Source of the DNA: an uncultured Acetatifactor sp.
GTDB lineage: Bacteria; Bacillota; Clostridia; Lachnospirales; Lachnospiraceae
DNA length: 8,679 bases
Assembly (NCBI GenBank): GCA_910584375.1
Contig: CAJUAH010000027.1
Coordinates: 1-8,679 of the forward strand
Direction: 5' to 3'
Shown: positions 1 through 6,895 of the stretch, piece by piece
How positions within the stretch are numbered: the first letter of the stretch is position 1
How the letters are laid out: each line of letters starts with the position of its first letter
The notes under the pieces: generated by a model
The model's database searches: none
Seen by the model: only the letters and a program-made list of their open reading frames with translations
Told to the model about the DNA's origin: nothing
Program-made: the position numbers and the translations under genes

Positions 1-77
1 ACGTATTAATAGCTCCGATTATCGTGCCGTCGCCGACAGATAACTGATTATTACCGTTAAAGTATGCTAACACTTAA

Positions 78-329
78 GATGCCATTATATTTAATGATAT
101 CTTACCTGATATTCAATTCAAAAATAGTTGTAAACGAAACAAGGATTTTGCATTGGACGCAGAGAGCAATCCAATATTGGCTAATTATAAAAATCCTACA
201 TACATCTACTCCCTGCACTACAAGGAGTTTATAGTTATCAATACAGCCGCCATTCAACGCCAGCAAGCACAAATAGCCTGCTTGGAACTACGCGTAAAAC
301 AACTGAAAAAACAGTTTACTATATCATAG
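78..329 (+). pseudogene. Remnant of S74 endosialidase-chaperone C-terminus of a tail fibre
   Basis: The frame is open from a stop at 75-77 to the TAG at 327-329 and has no start codon of its own. From about base 141 it reads KDFALDAESNPIL, then TYIYSLHYKEFIVINTAAIQ and RQQAQIACLELRVKQL. This matches, residue after residue, the end of the intact gene at 4720-4884 (NPIYIYSLRYEEFIAINTATIQ, RQQAQIDRLERCIKQL). In this family the region is the last strand plus the C-terminal coiled coil of the intramolecular chaperone that helps phage fibres trimerise and then cleaves itself off. Upstream of base 78 the reading frame is broken and the Ser-Lys cleavage site is not recognisable. This is therefore the tail end of a decayed or recombined fibre gene, not a working protein. 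Differences from the intact copy occur at all base types. Confidence 0.75.
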
Positions 330-346
330 ATAAAGGATGTGATCAT

Positions 347-1342
347 ATGAGTAAAATAATTTTAAAAGGAATAGACTACAGCGCTCCTGTGTCAGCAAAC
401 GGCAACGATTATTCCGTATGCACAACAGCTGCGGATATTAGCGAGAAAACTGTTGAATGCAAAGGATTTATGCTGATGCCCGGAGTGAAAATAACAATTA
501 AATTTACAACTGCAAACACCGCAGCCAATCCTGTCCTTAATGTCAATAACACTGGAGCGAAAGCTATATACTGTAAGGGCGCCCCCATATCTCCGGAAAT
601 ACTGGCAGAAAACTCCACATACTCTTTCAGATACAGCGGCGATCAGTATGATCTGGTCGGGTATGTATTTTCCGAAGATTATAACGATCTCAAAAACAAA
701 CCGGTGCCCGTCCGGGTAAAAGGCAGCGCGGAAACCGAATACCGGGAGGGCAACATAACTATCTCCCCTGAAAATATAGGACTTGGGAATGTCCAGAATG
801 TTTCCACCAACAACCAGACTCCCACATTCACACAATCATCTGCAAGAAATAATATTGCGTCCGGTGAAAATCTCTCTACGATCTTGGGCAAGATCATGAA
901 ATGGTTTGCCGATCTGAAAACCGTTGCGTTTTCCGGGAGTTACAATGATCTGAGCAATAAACCCTCTATCCCTGTCGCCGTCACGGTAAAGGGCAACGCA
1001 GAATCTGCCTATCGGACAGGAAATGTCAATATCACCCCCGCTAACATTGGCCTGGGAAACGTCAATAATACAGCCGATGCAGACAAATCTGTAAATTATG
1101 CAGCCAGCGCAGGAAATGCGGATACAGTAGACGGTCATCACTTCAATTGGTCAGGCCAGGGTGGTCAACCCTCCTGGTTATGGGGTGGGAACGACGCTAC
1201 AAATATGTATGTATATAATCCCGCCAACTTCAGCGTAAATTACGCCACCAGTGCAGGTAGCGCAAACAGTGTCGCATATACCAATGTATCCGGCCGTCCG
1301 ACCTTCACCCTGTCCGGAACTACCCTGTATATTAACTTTTAG
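347..1342 (+). CDS. Phage tail fibre protein with duplicated NIGLGNV repeat (331 aa)
   Basis: This is a structural tail protein, probably part of a side fibre or baseplate appendage that contacts the host. The ATG at 347 has an AAGGA ribosome site at about 333-337. Residues 50-107 form a module seen in many Firmicutes tail proteins (FTTANTAANPVLNVNNTGAK ... YSFRYSGDQYDLV). Two related units follow: YNDLKNKP at residue 112 with NIGLGNV at 143, and YNDLSNKP at residue 199 with NIGLGNV at 233, a period of 87-90 residues. Next come a VNYAASAGNADTVDGHH collar-like segment, the motif WLWGGNDATNMYVYNPANF, and a short C-terminal strand ending LYINF. There are no signal peptide or membrane segments. 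The stop overlaps the ribosome site of the next gene (15-nt gap), so the two are co-transcribed. It lacks an S74 chaperone of its own. The family assignment is from motif recognition; the receptor is unknown. Confidence 0.85.
   Translation: MSKIILKGIDYSAPVSANGNDYSVCTTAADISEKTVECKGFMLMPGVKITIKFTTANTAANPVLNVNNTGAKAIYCKGAPISPEILAENSTYSFRYSGDQYDLVGYVFSEDYNDLKNKPVPVRVKGSAETEYREGNITISPENIGLGNVQNVSTNNQTPTFTQSSARNNIASGENLSTILGKIMKWFADLKTVAFSGSYNDLSNKPSIPVAVTVKGNAESAYRTGNVNITPANIGLGNVNNTADADKSVNYAASAGNADTVDGHHFNWSGQGGQPSWLWGGNDATNMYVYNPANFSVNYATSAGSANSVAYTNVSGRPTFTLSGTTLYINF
679..1085 (+). repeat. Internal ~260-bp duplication within the tail fibre gene
   Basis: Two diverged in-frame copies encode (S/D)YNDL(S/K)NKP, then VKG.AE..YR.GN(I/V).I.P.NIGLGNV. 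The first copy spans about 680-795 and the second about 941-1063. The spacing grows from 87 to 90 residues between the two motifs because the second unit has extra residues (SIPVAVT). Repeats of this type make up the shaft or collar of many phage fibres and allow length change by recombination. Confidence 0.75.
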
Positions 1343-1357
1343 GCGGAGGGCAATATT

Positions 1358-2284
1358 ATGTCAATTATCGTAAATGGAGTTACAATACCAGTCAACGGAG
1401 ATTTTTTATTTTCAAATAACGTAAATATAGATACGGTTGTAGCAAATGGAGTAACGGTGTGGGAAAAACGCAAGTCGATTGTTTTATATGACCACAGAGC
1501 ATATTATGATGGAAGGGTCTCATACCCGTATATGAATAATCAATGCTTTTATTATGGGGACGGCCCTACGTCTGGTAATAAGCGGAAACCCCCTGCTCCA
1601 TATCTTGCCACATGTGACACTAACAACGGTGACCCGGATGAATTGTTCTTCTCCACTTTACTGCATCCGTATAAAGACGGGCGATACGAATCTTTGGGGA
1701 ATATGGACTACAGAAATATTTATGACTCTGGAATATCTGAGGATGAATGCAGAGCAAAATATTGGACAAATGTATATGGGACGTATAATTGTGACAGTAC
1801 CTGCGTATATATGCGTCCATCTAAGGCTATGTATAATATGTGGAATATAGATTGTACGAATTATGACTATTTGGTTGTAAGCGCCATCGGAGAGATTACC
1901 TCGACACCTTCCGGAAACACACATAATGCAACTGAGCTTATTCTTGGACTTGATTTTTATGGGCAAAAGACCGCAGATACACGCCTGCTATATAAAGGAG
2001 CGTACAACGGTGAAAATCCATATTTATTGGGGAGTCTTGTCAATTTTAAAGGACATGGACATGGCAATCATAACGATCTGGGTAGCAAGGCAGACAATAA
2101 CCACCCTATTGGCTGGGGAACATTTTGTCTTGATATCAGAAACTTAACAGGCGTTCATACACTCAGGTGTGTGCTGACAGGAGGAGCCTATGTCCGTAAT
2201 GGGTGGGCACGCATTGCCTATATAGGTATGTGTTGCGGAGATCCCCACTCAAATCTGGATATTGATTTTGATTGGCCATATTAA
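1358..2284 (+). CDS. Cysteine-rich putative tail/receptor-binding protein, unknown function (308 aa)
   Basis: I do not recognise the whole protein. The ATG at 1358 is preceded by a strong GGCGGAGGG ribosome site (1342-1350) overlapping the stop of the fibre gene. Residues 1-37 (MSIIVNGVTIPVNGDFLFSN, then VVANGVTVWEK) resemble the small N-terminal anchor modules ending in VNGVTVWEK found on Firmicutes tail appendage proteins. The rest is aromatic-rich and contains ten cysteines, including a CC near the C-terminus, which is high for a cytoplasmically assembled phage protein. A His/Asn-rich stretch (GHGHGNHND) lies near residues 230-240 and could bind metal. No signal peptide or membrane helix is seen. 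It is the last gene before a terminator, and a fragment of a relative follows the second fibre gene at 4892-5067. A distal adhesin or fibre-tip role is inferred from position alone. Confidence 0.7.
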   Translation: MSIIVNGVTIPVNGDFLFSNNVNIDTVVANGVTVWEKRKSIVLYDHRAYYDGRVSYPYMNNQCFYYGDGPTSGNKRKPPAPYLATCDTNNGDPDELFFSTLLHPYKDGRYESLGNMDYRNIYDSGISEDECRAKYWTNVYGTYNCDSTCVYMRPSKAMYNMWNIDCTNYDYLVVSAIGEITSTPSGNTHNATELILGLDFYGQKTADTRLLYKGAYNGENPYLLGSLVNFKGHGHGNHNDLGSKADNNHPIGWGTFCLDIRNLTGVHTLRCVLTGGAYVRNGWARIAYIGMCCGDPHSNLDIDFDWPY

Positions 2285-2310
2285 CTCTCGCAAACGTATA
2301 TTATTGTTTC

Positions 2311-2346
2311 AGGACTATGCCCTGCAATATGGGCATAGTCCTTTTA
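2311..2346 (+). terminator. Rho-independent terminator after fibre block 1
   Basis: A perfect 12-bp inverted repeat (AGGACTATGCCC at 2311-2322, GGGCATAGTCCT at 2331-2342) with an 8-nt loop is followed by a short T run. It lies 26 bases after the stop of the 308-aa gene and separates the two fibre blocks transcriptionally. Confidence 0.9.
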
Positions 2347-2348
2347 TA

Positions 2349-2375
2349 CTGACATCATATTTAATTTGGTATACT
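2349..2375 (+). promoter_or_regulatory. Promoter with extended -10 for the second fibre gene
   Basis: TATACT at 2370-2375 is preceded by TGG, giving an extended -10 (TGGTATACT). CTGACA at 2349-2354 is a one-mismatch -35, although the spacer is short (15 nt). The site lies directly behind the terminator at 2311-2346, so it would restart transcription for the gene at 2513, with a start near 2382. Confidence 0.6.
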
Positions 2376-2512
2376 ATAAAGAAGCGACTTTGAAACGTAG
2401 AGTCAGGTAAGACACAGGCTCTATTACAGATTCATAGTAGCTATAAATTAAAAAAATAATTCTGATGCCGTTCCGGAAACAGAACAAATCATCAGTTTAA
2501 GAAAGGAAAAAT
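2376..2512 (+). promoter_or_regulatory. Structured 5' leader of the BppU-type fibre gene
   Basis: The predicted untranslated leader of about 130 nt contains at least two hairpins. GACTTT (2386-2391) pairs with AGAGTC (2399-2404) with one G-T pair. CTGATG (2462-2467) pairs with CATCAG (2490-2495) and encloses an inner GTTC/GAAC stem. The second hairpin ends six bases before the AAAGGA ribosome site (2502-2507). It could tune translation or be a protein-binding site. No known riboswitch was recognised. Confidence 0.4.
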
Positions 2513-2985
2513 ATGGATTCTAACATAACAAATATCACTGTCGATTTGGCCACCTCGAATAACTTCGGGATCGTCAAAGCCGTACAGGGCGACATGAATA
2601 CCCGGTTCGTACATATCACCCTGTTAGACAACCAAGTGGAGTATGATTTCACCGACGTCTATCCTGTCCTGAGAGGAACAAAACCCGACGGCACAACCAT
2701 TTTCAACGAATGCGCGGTTTCTGCGGGAAACAGGATCATTGTCGAACTGACAGAGCAAATCCTGGCAGAGCCGGGCATGAGTACCTATGAAATAGCTCTG
2801 TACGCAACCCCGCTGACCTGACGGAAGAAAAACAGGTAATCACCTCCTTCCCCTTCACCCTGATTGTAAATAAAGCGGCTTTCGATCCCAAGGCCATCAC
2901 ATCAACAGACGAATTTACCGCCATTGCCGATGTGATCGGGAACAATGCGTTTTTGCAGGGATGCCTTGACGACATCGCCGCCAGG

Positions 2986-3219
2986 GATTCCGAAAATGCG
3001 GCCAAGACCAGCGAGGCTAACGCCAAAGTCAGTGAAACCAATGCCAAAGATTCCGAAACAGCCGCCAAAATCTCGGAGGCCAACGCCAAAGATTCCGAGA
3101 ATAAAGCAAAAGCAAGTGAAACCGCTGCCAAAGATTCGGAAAACGCAGCCAGCGCCAGCGAAAACCATGCAAAAACCAGCGAGACCAACGCCAAGGACTC
3201 TGAAACGGCCTCTGCTGAC
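2986..3219 (+). repeat. Tandem 21-bp heptad repeats (about 11 copies) in the fibre gene
   Basis: About eleven diverged copies encode the heptad SE(T/N/A).AK(D/T/A), for example SETNAKD, SEANAKV and SETAAKI. The product is a regular alpha-helical trimeric coiled coil typical of a fibre stalk. The repetition also creates a long spurious open frame on the minus strand. Confidence 0.9.
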
Positions 3220-4200
3220 AGCTATATGCTCAGCAAGAGTCATGCCGTTGGCACAGAAAATACCACCAGACCAAACGACGTAACCGACAACTCCAAATAC
3301 TATTTTGAACAGTCCAGAGACCAGGCAACCGCCTCCGCAGCTTCCGCTGCCGCCGCTGCCAGCAGTGAAAATACCGCAACCCAGATGGCGGAAGAATCCG
3401 CCGACAGCGCAGTACTGTCAAGGAGCTGGGCCGTAGGAGATACGGATTTGAGACCCGGGGAGACCGCAGATAACGCCAAGTACTATTCCGAGCAGTCCAA
3501 AGCATACGCGGATTCCTGGAAAGGTTCCCTGCTGCCCAAAGGAACCATCCCCTTCGCCCAACTGCCCGCCTCCGATAACGTGGCCGGACATATGTACAAC
3601 ATCCTCGACGCTTTTGAATCAGATTCCCGTTTCAAGGACGGCGCAGGCTACGCTTACCCCGCCGGAACCAATGTATATTGGACAGTCGATGGAAAATGGG
3701 ACTGCCTGTCCGGCGTACTCACCATGGAACTGACCATGGCGGAATATAGCGCACTGTCCGAACCGCAGAAAATGAACGGCACTATCTATTACATCTCTGA
3801 CGCCGACAACTCCATCCTGACCGCAACGGAAGATTACGACGGCCTGATGTCTCATACCGATAAGAAGAAACTCAACGGCATGGAAAACGGCGCGACAAGA
3901 GTCCTTGTTGATAACGCTGTTTCCACGACATCCGAGAACACTATACAAAATAGGGTGATTACCAATGCCTTGAATACCACTATAGCTGCACACAATGCAT
4001 CTCCCGACGCACATACCGATATTCGCACTCTGCTCTCCACGCTTACCACAAGGCTAAACGCCTTGGCGGACAGCGACGATGCCACACTGGATCAGTTAAA
4101 CGAGATTACCCAAGCAATCCATTCACTAAATACAGATTTGGAGAATGTTGTACCGGCCAATGTACAGGCATATGTGGATGCCCACAAAGCCGATTTGCGT

Positions 4201-4263
4201 GGCGCTGCTGGCTCCCAGGGACCCAAAGGCGCTACTGGACCTCAGGGACCATCGGGATCTCCC
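4201..4263 (+). repeat. Collagen-like Gly-X-Y segment in the fibre gene
   Basis: Seven consecutive Gly-X-Y triplets (GAA GSQ GPK GAT GPQ GPS GSP) lie between the shaft and the distal domain. Such segments form short triple helices in phage fibres and agree with a trimeric protein. Confidence 0.85.
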
Positions 4264-4891
4264 TGGGGTGGAGGTACATTTAATGGAAGTATAACAATAG
4301 CAGACGCAAATGCACTGATAATCAGACAGTGGCTTATACACTCTGAAAATGGACAAATGTTTAAAATCCAGCCTCCAGAGGGCAACTACACTATAACAAT
4401 GGGTGTAACCGATGGCCTTTGGACAATGTGCCCATGGGCGGATAAGGCATATCGTTTGGGTGTCCCCAATCATCGCTGGGAACAGTTGTACGCTAATAAT
4501 GCAGCAATCAGTACATCTGACCGCAACCAGAAAAAGGATATAGCCCCTATGTCCGATAAATACCTGGATTTCTTTTCATTGCTGCAGCCAGTGACATACC
4601 GCTTTATTGACGGCACCAGCGGACGCACACATGTTGGATTTATCGCCCAGGATGTGGAGAACGCCATGCTGCAGACCGGATTATCCGACTTAGACTTTGC
4701 CGGGTTTTGTAAGGACAAAGCCCTGGATACAGAAGGCAATCCCATATTGGATGATTGTGGCAATCCTATCTATATCTACTCTCTGCGCTACGAGGAGTTT
4801 ATAGCTATCAATACAGCGACAATCCAGCGTCAGCAGGCACAAATAGACCGCTTAGAGCGATGTATAAAACAACTGACAGATTGTTGACTGT

Positions 4892-5067
4892 AAGGGTCTC
4901 CTGTTAATACCCGGATCAAAAAACAAATGGGAACCCCTGCTCCGTATATCGCCATATCCAATGTTGATAATGCAGCCGATGGCAAACTCTTTTTTTCCAG
5001 CTTACAGCATCCGTGTAAGGACGTGCGATATAGCTCTCTGGGAAACACCGATTACAGAAATGTGTAT
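4892..5067 (+). pseudogene. Truncated relative of the 308-aa cysteine-rich protein
   Basis: Beginning four bases after the S74 gene stop, the sequence matches 1513-1716 of the 308-aa gene. It starts with AAGGGTCTC and ATACCCG, has a deletion, and then reads in frame TPAPYIAISNVDNAADGKLF, FSSLQHPCKDVRYSSLGNTD and YRNVYG. The counterparts in the complete gene are PPAPYLATCDTNNGDPDELF, FSTLLHPYKDGRYESLGNMD and YRNIYD. Similarity stops abruptly near 5067, where an unrelated reading frame begins. The N-terminal anchor and the whole C-terminal two thirds are missing. An ATG at 4927 gives a 70-aa open frame, but without a good ribosome site and with the broken end it is unlikely to be functional. 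The position, directly after an S74 gene, suggests an ancestral order of S74 fibre followed by 308-type protein in both blocks. Confidence 0.75.
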
Positions 5068-5068
5068 G

Positions 5069-5158
5069 GCCCTGAAGGACGTTCCCGCCGACGAGCTGTA
5101 GAAAAAGTTCGTAACCAGGCTGGCGGAGGCCATTCATGATGAAAAAAGGGGCAATTAG
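5069..5158 (+). pseudogene. C-terminal fragment of an unidentified phage protein, possibly tail assembly chaperone
   Basis: In the frame starting at 5069 the sequence reads ALKDVPADEL, a TAG at 5099-5101 (one change from CAG, Gln), then KKFVTRLAEAIHDEKRGN and a stop at 5156-5158. The composition looks like the helical C-terminus of a real protein. It lies just upstream of a tape measure start, where siphophages encode their tail assembly chaperones, so that is one possible identity. I cannot confirm it by motif. It has no start: its upstream end is fused to the fibre-derived fragment at about 5067-5069. A -1 shift at the A6 run (5142-5147) would open a further frame to TAG 5227-5229 (ending MFKDDKLPAVCKEH). 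Confidence 0.4.
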
Positions 5159-5177
5159 GTTCTGTCCCGCTGTTACG

Positions 5178-5224
5178 GTTCCTTATGTTTAAGGACGATA
5201 AACTTCCTGCTGTCTGTAAGGAAC
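5178..5224 (+). promoter_or_regulatory. Mutually exclusive hairpins upstream of the tape measure gene
   Basis: TCCTTA (5180-5185) can pair with TAAGGA (5190-5195) across a TGTT loop. GTTCCTTA (5178-5185) can instead pair perfectly over 8 bp with TAAGGAAC (5217-5224). The two structures use the same left arm and sit about 20 bases upstream of the AGAAGGAGG ribosome site. The arrangement resembles a switch or attenuator, but no poly-T terminator follows either stem. Confidence 0.3.
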
Positions 5225-5264
5225 ATTAGCCATAAACACATTGTAGAAGGAGGTAATCACATAT

Positions 5265-5804
5265 ATGGATAATTCTACGATAAAAATCCAGGCAGAACTG
5301 GATCAGGCAAAATCCATAAAGAACACAAACGCCGATATTGACAAGCTCCAGCGCAAGATCGACAAGCTGGAGATCAAGGCCAAGATCGATCCGAAAGCAA
5401 TAAGCAATTTCAAATCTCTGCTTCAATATCTGTCCGAGGGTGCAAAAAAGCTTTCGTCATGGCAAAATGGCGTTCTTACTTTCACCAAAGTTATCGACGC
5501 CACCCATCAGGCGGTAAACGCAGTCAAAGAGCTGGATACCGCACTGACAGATTTGAATAGAACGGCACAGTCGTCGGATTTTCAACAAATTCAACCGCCT
5601 GAAAATTTGAGCGAAAAGCAGGATGACTTGGCTATTGCTACAGATGCCGAAATTGCCAAAAGTCCTTCCATCGGCAAAGAAATTAAATCTATTCTCGATG
5701 CCATAAATTCGCTCGGAAATGGACTGGACTGGTTAACCGGTAAAGTGAAAACGTTTGGCGCCTTTAATGCCCTTATAAATACATTCGTTAAAAACTTTGC
5801 TTGA
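5265..5804 (+). CDS. Tape measure protein, N-terminal part (exon 1, internally shortened)
   Basis: The ATG at 5265 has an excellent AGAAGGAGG ribosome site (5245-5253). Residues 1-45 are the charged N-terminal helix typical of Clostridia tape measure proteins (ELDQAKSIKNTNADIDKLQR, then KIDKLEIKAKIDPKAI). KELDTALTDLNRTA marks the start of the TMP core, and residues 138-179 (IGKEIKSILDAINSLGNGLD ... FGAFNALINTFVKNFA) look like the hydrophobic region normally several hundred residues later. The segment that usually lies between, with motifs such as QASAWSRLGF and AISPGM, is absent, so an internal deletion is likely. The frame ends at TGA 5802-5804, exactly at the proposed group I intron 5' splice site after T5801. 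Splicing 5802-6913 would continue the frame into the gene from 6914. Tape measure proteins set tail length and fill the tail tube. Confidence 0.75.
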   Translation: MDNSTIKIQAELDQAKSIKNTNADIDKLQRKIDKLEIKAKIDPKAISNFKSLLQYLSEGAKKLSSWQNGVLTFTKVIDATHQAVNAVKELDTALTDLNRTAQSSDFQQIQPPENLSEKQDDLAIATDAEIAKSPSIGKEIKSILDAINSLGNGLDWLTGKVKTFGAFNALINTFVKNFA

Positions 5805-6080
5805 CCCTATGGCAACTTAGGGTGACATTACTAAAATAGATTTGGCGAGACATTTTAGTTGGGCAATCATAGATAAGGAAACAACATAATGGCGTTGTCT
5901 ACAAGTCTATGGATACATGGGGTTTTTAACAAGACTCTGCAAACACTTTCAGCGGAGTATAAACTACACATGGAGGAGTAAATGCTTGAAAGTCTCTTAC
6001 ATTTCATGTAAGACCGGAGTCATCCGGCTAACACATATTAAGCCGTAATCCCTTGATTGCGGATGAGGCTGCGAAAGCAG

Positions 6081-6348
6081 AAAAAATTAATTATGTTGGC
6101 ATATGGCAATATCAGTGAGAACTGATAGATTCCTAAGTGCTGCAAACAATGGACTAACGAGCAGGACGGCACTCTGTTGCGCAGAGAGCAATCCCCACAG
6201 ACATACCCATCCTCTTAGCAAGTCACAGCCAAAATGTGACCTACTAATAACGCATAGTGCGTATTGCGATTTTATGATTTTCAGTAATACGTTTGGTCGC
6301 CGTGTTTCGACTAACGAGCAAAAATCAAATAAACAAAGAACTTTTTAG
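6081..6348 (+). other. Hairpin-rich noncoding segment with a 12-bp direct repeat
   Basis: I see no gene in this stretch between the intron core and the antisense gene's terminator; the 81-codon plus frame here has no ribosome site or protein-like composition. It contains four perfect short hairpins. ATCAGT/ACTGAT with a GAGA tetraloop lies at 6111-6126. CTCTG/CAGAG is at 6172-6186, GTCACA/TGTGAC at 6222-6240, and ACGCA/TGCGT at 6250-6262. The density suggests a folded RNA, either a peripheral extension of the intron or a separate element end. Confidence 0.45.
6152..6320 (+). repeat. Exact 12-bp direct repeat GACTAACGAGCA
   Basis: GACTAACGAGCA occurs at 6152-6163 and again at 6309-6320, with unrelated flanks. 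The 157-bp offset spans the hairpins at 6172-6262. It could mark a small insertion, a tandem duplication remnant or a protein-binding site. Confidence 0.6.
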
Positions 6349-6351
6349 ACT

Positions 6352-6395
6352 AAAAAAGTCCCCAAACCCGCTCTGAGAGCGGCTTGCGGGACCTT
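6352..6395 (-). terminator. Rho-independent terminator of the antisense zinc-ribbon gene
   Basis: Read on the minus strand, a two-part stem (GGTCCC...GGGGAC outside, CCGCTC/GAGCGG inside with a 3-nt loop at 6368-6382) is followed by TTTTTTA. It ends about 70 bases after the stop of the gene at 6464-6871. The T run on the plus side is weaker, so it mainly serves the minus strand. Confidence 0.85.
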
Positions 6396-6463
6396 TCCTA
6401 ATTTTACGGCTGCATGTTACGCTTATACGATCAGGGCAATAGATGCGATATACAAATACTCTC

Positions 6464-6871
6464 CTACCACTCATATCCGCAATTATTGCAATGGAAAGTT
6501 TTGTTTCTCTTCGTGCCAAATATTCCATACATAGCGGTATCAGCTATCTTAGATGTTATTGAAATTTCCTTTAGATTGGTTGACGAGCATGTTGGGCACT
6601 TGGGTTTGTTTAACGCCTCTCTCGCTGCCGCATTAGCATAAGCAATTCGCTGTTCAGTAGTTAATGGTATTATACCTCTTCTTCGTACGAGTTCATCTAC
6701 TGCATTATTCATTATTGCAATTGCTTCATCAGCAGTTTCCTTGTCACACTTAAAGTACTCTTGTATTAGTTTGGATGCCCCCTCTATATCATCCTCCATT
6801 AGCATGCCCATGTCGTAATATTCTGGTTGGCTGCCAGTACCAATTTCCTCATAAATTTCGTATGCTGTCAT
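6464..6871 (-). CDS. Small zinc-ribbon protein of unknown function (135 aa), antisense inside the intron-like element
   Basis: The minus-strand ATG (6871-6869) has a GGAG ribosome site 8 bases upstream and its own promoter, so the start is well supported. Residues 1-60 are acidic and helical (EIYEEI, MLMEDDIEGASKLIQEYFKC). Residues 64-88 are basic to Ala-rich (RRRGIIPLTTEQRIAYANAA). The C-terminus is a zinc ribbon with CPTC at 92-95 and CNNC at 128-131, ending in GYEW. The hydrophobic stretch between the Cys pairs (SKIADTAMYGIFGTKRNKTF) is typical of a small Firmicutes/phage zinc-ribbon family without assigned function. It has no nuclease motif (LAGLIDADG, GIY-YIG, HNH) and no TnpB features. 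With its own promoter and terminator and opposite orientation, it behaves like a phage 'moron' or cargo gene. Its function is not inferable; nucleic-acid binding is possible because of the ribbon. Confidence 0.8.
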   Translation of the reverse strand: MTAYEIYEEIGTGSQPEYYDMGMLMEDDIEGASKLIQEYFKCDKETADEAIAIMNNAVDELVRRRGIIPLTTEQRIAYANAAAREALNKPKCPTCSSTNLKEISITSKIADTAMYGIFGTKRNKTFHCNNCGYEW

Positions 6872-6895
6872 ATTCTCATCTCCAAATTTTTTTTA

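Larger units (their letters stand above)
2513..4887 (+). pseudogene. BppU-like baseplate/fibre gene with S74 chaperone end, split by a 1-nt frameshift
   Basis: The first frame (2513-2821, 102 aa) is a BppU-type N-terminal domain that anchors fibres to the baseplate (ITVDLATSNNFGIVKAVQGD, VLRGTKPDGT, STYEIALYAT). It stops at TGA 2819-2821, but the protein continues in the next frame (DLTEEKQVITSFPFTLIVNK) to 4887. One extra C in the C4 run at 2808-2811 would join them as ATPADLTEEK, giving about 791 aa. Without it, translation could restart only at an internal start such as ATG 2932, which lacks a clear ribosome site. Numbering from 2932, the order is: heptad coiled coil 19-96; two LS(K/R)S.AVG...NAKYY-type repeats (about 102-190); a FAQLPASDNVAGHMYNI module; seven collagen-like Gly-X-Y triplets (424-444); the S74 domain (525-651); and a coiled-coil end. 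Ser529 and Lys534 in STSDRNQKK match the self-cleavage pair. The shift could be a real mutation, phase variation or a sequencing error. Confidence 0.85.

Noticed and set aside
1..77. Coding start of the S74 fibre domain in another frame (INSSDYRAVADR)
   Set aside because: The resemblance to the S74 start motif is too short and the frame stops at once; not supported.
2804..2821. Programmed -1 frameshift in the BppU-type gene
   Set aside because: The direction fits, but no X XXY YYZ slippery heptamer is present before the stop; a lost C is simpler.
2736..3194. 152-aa minus-strand open frame with repeated ALVSLV/AAFSES units
   Set aside because: It is the antisense shadow of the heptad repeats of the fibre gene and has no ribosome site.
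2986..3219. CRISPR array
   Set aside because: The 21-bp periodicity is coding (heptad coiled coil) with no separate spacers.
78..4887. Diversity-generating retroelement (template/variable repeat pair) formed by the two S74 ends
   Set aside because: Differences between the copies are not restricted to adenines, are spread along the whole alignment, and no reverse transcriptase is present in the window.
6103..6348. 81-aa plus-strand open frame
   Set aside because: It lacks a ribosome site, has low-complexity unprotein-like sequence, and lies across the hairpin-rich noncoding segment.
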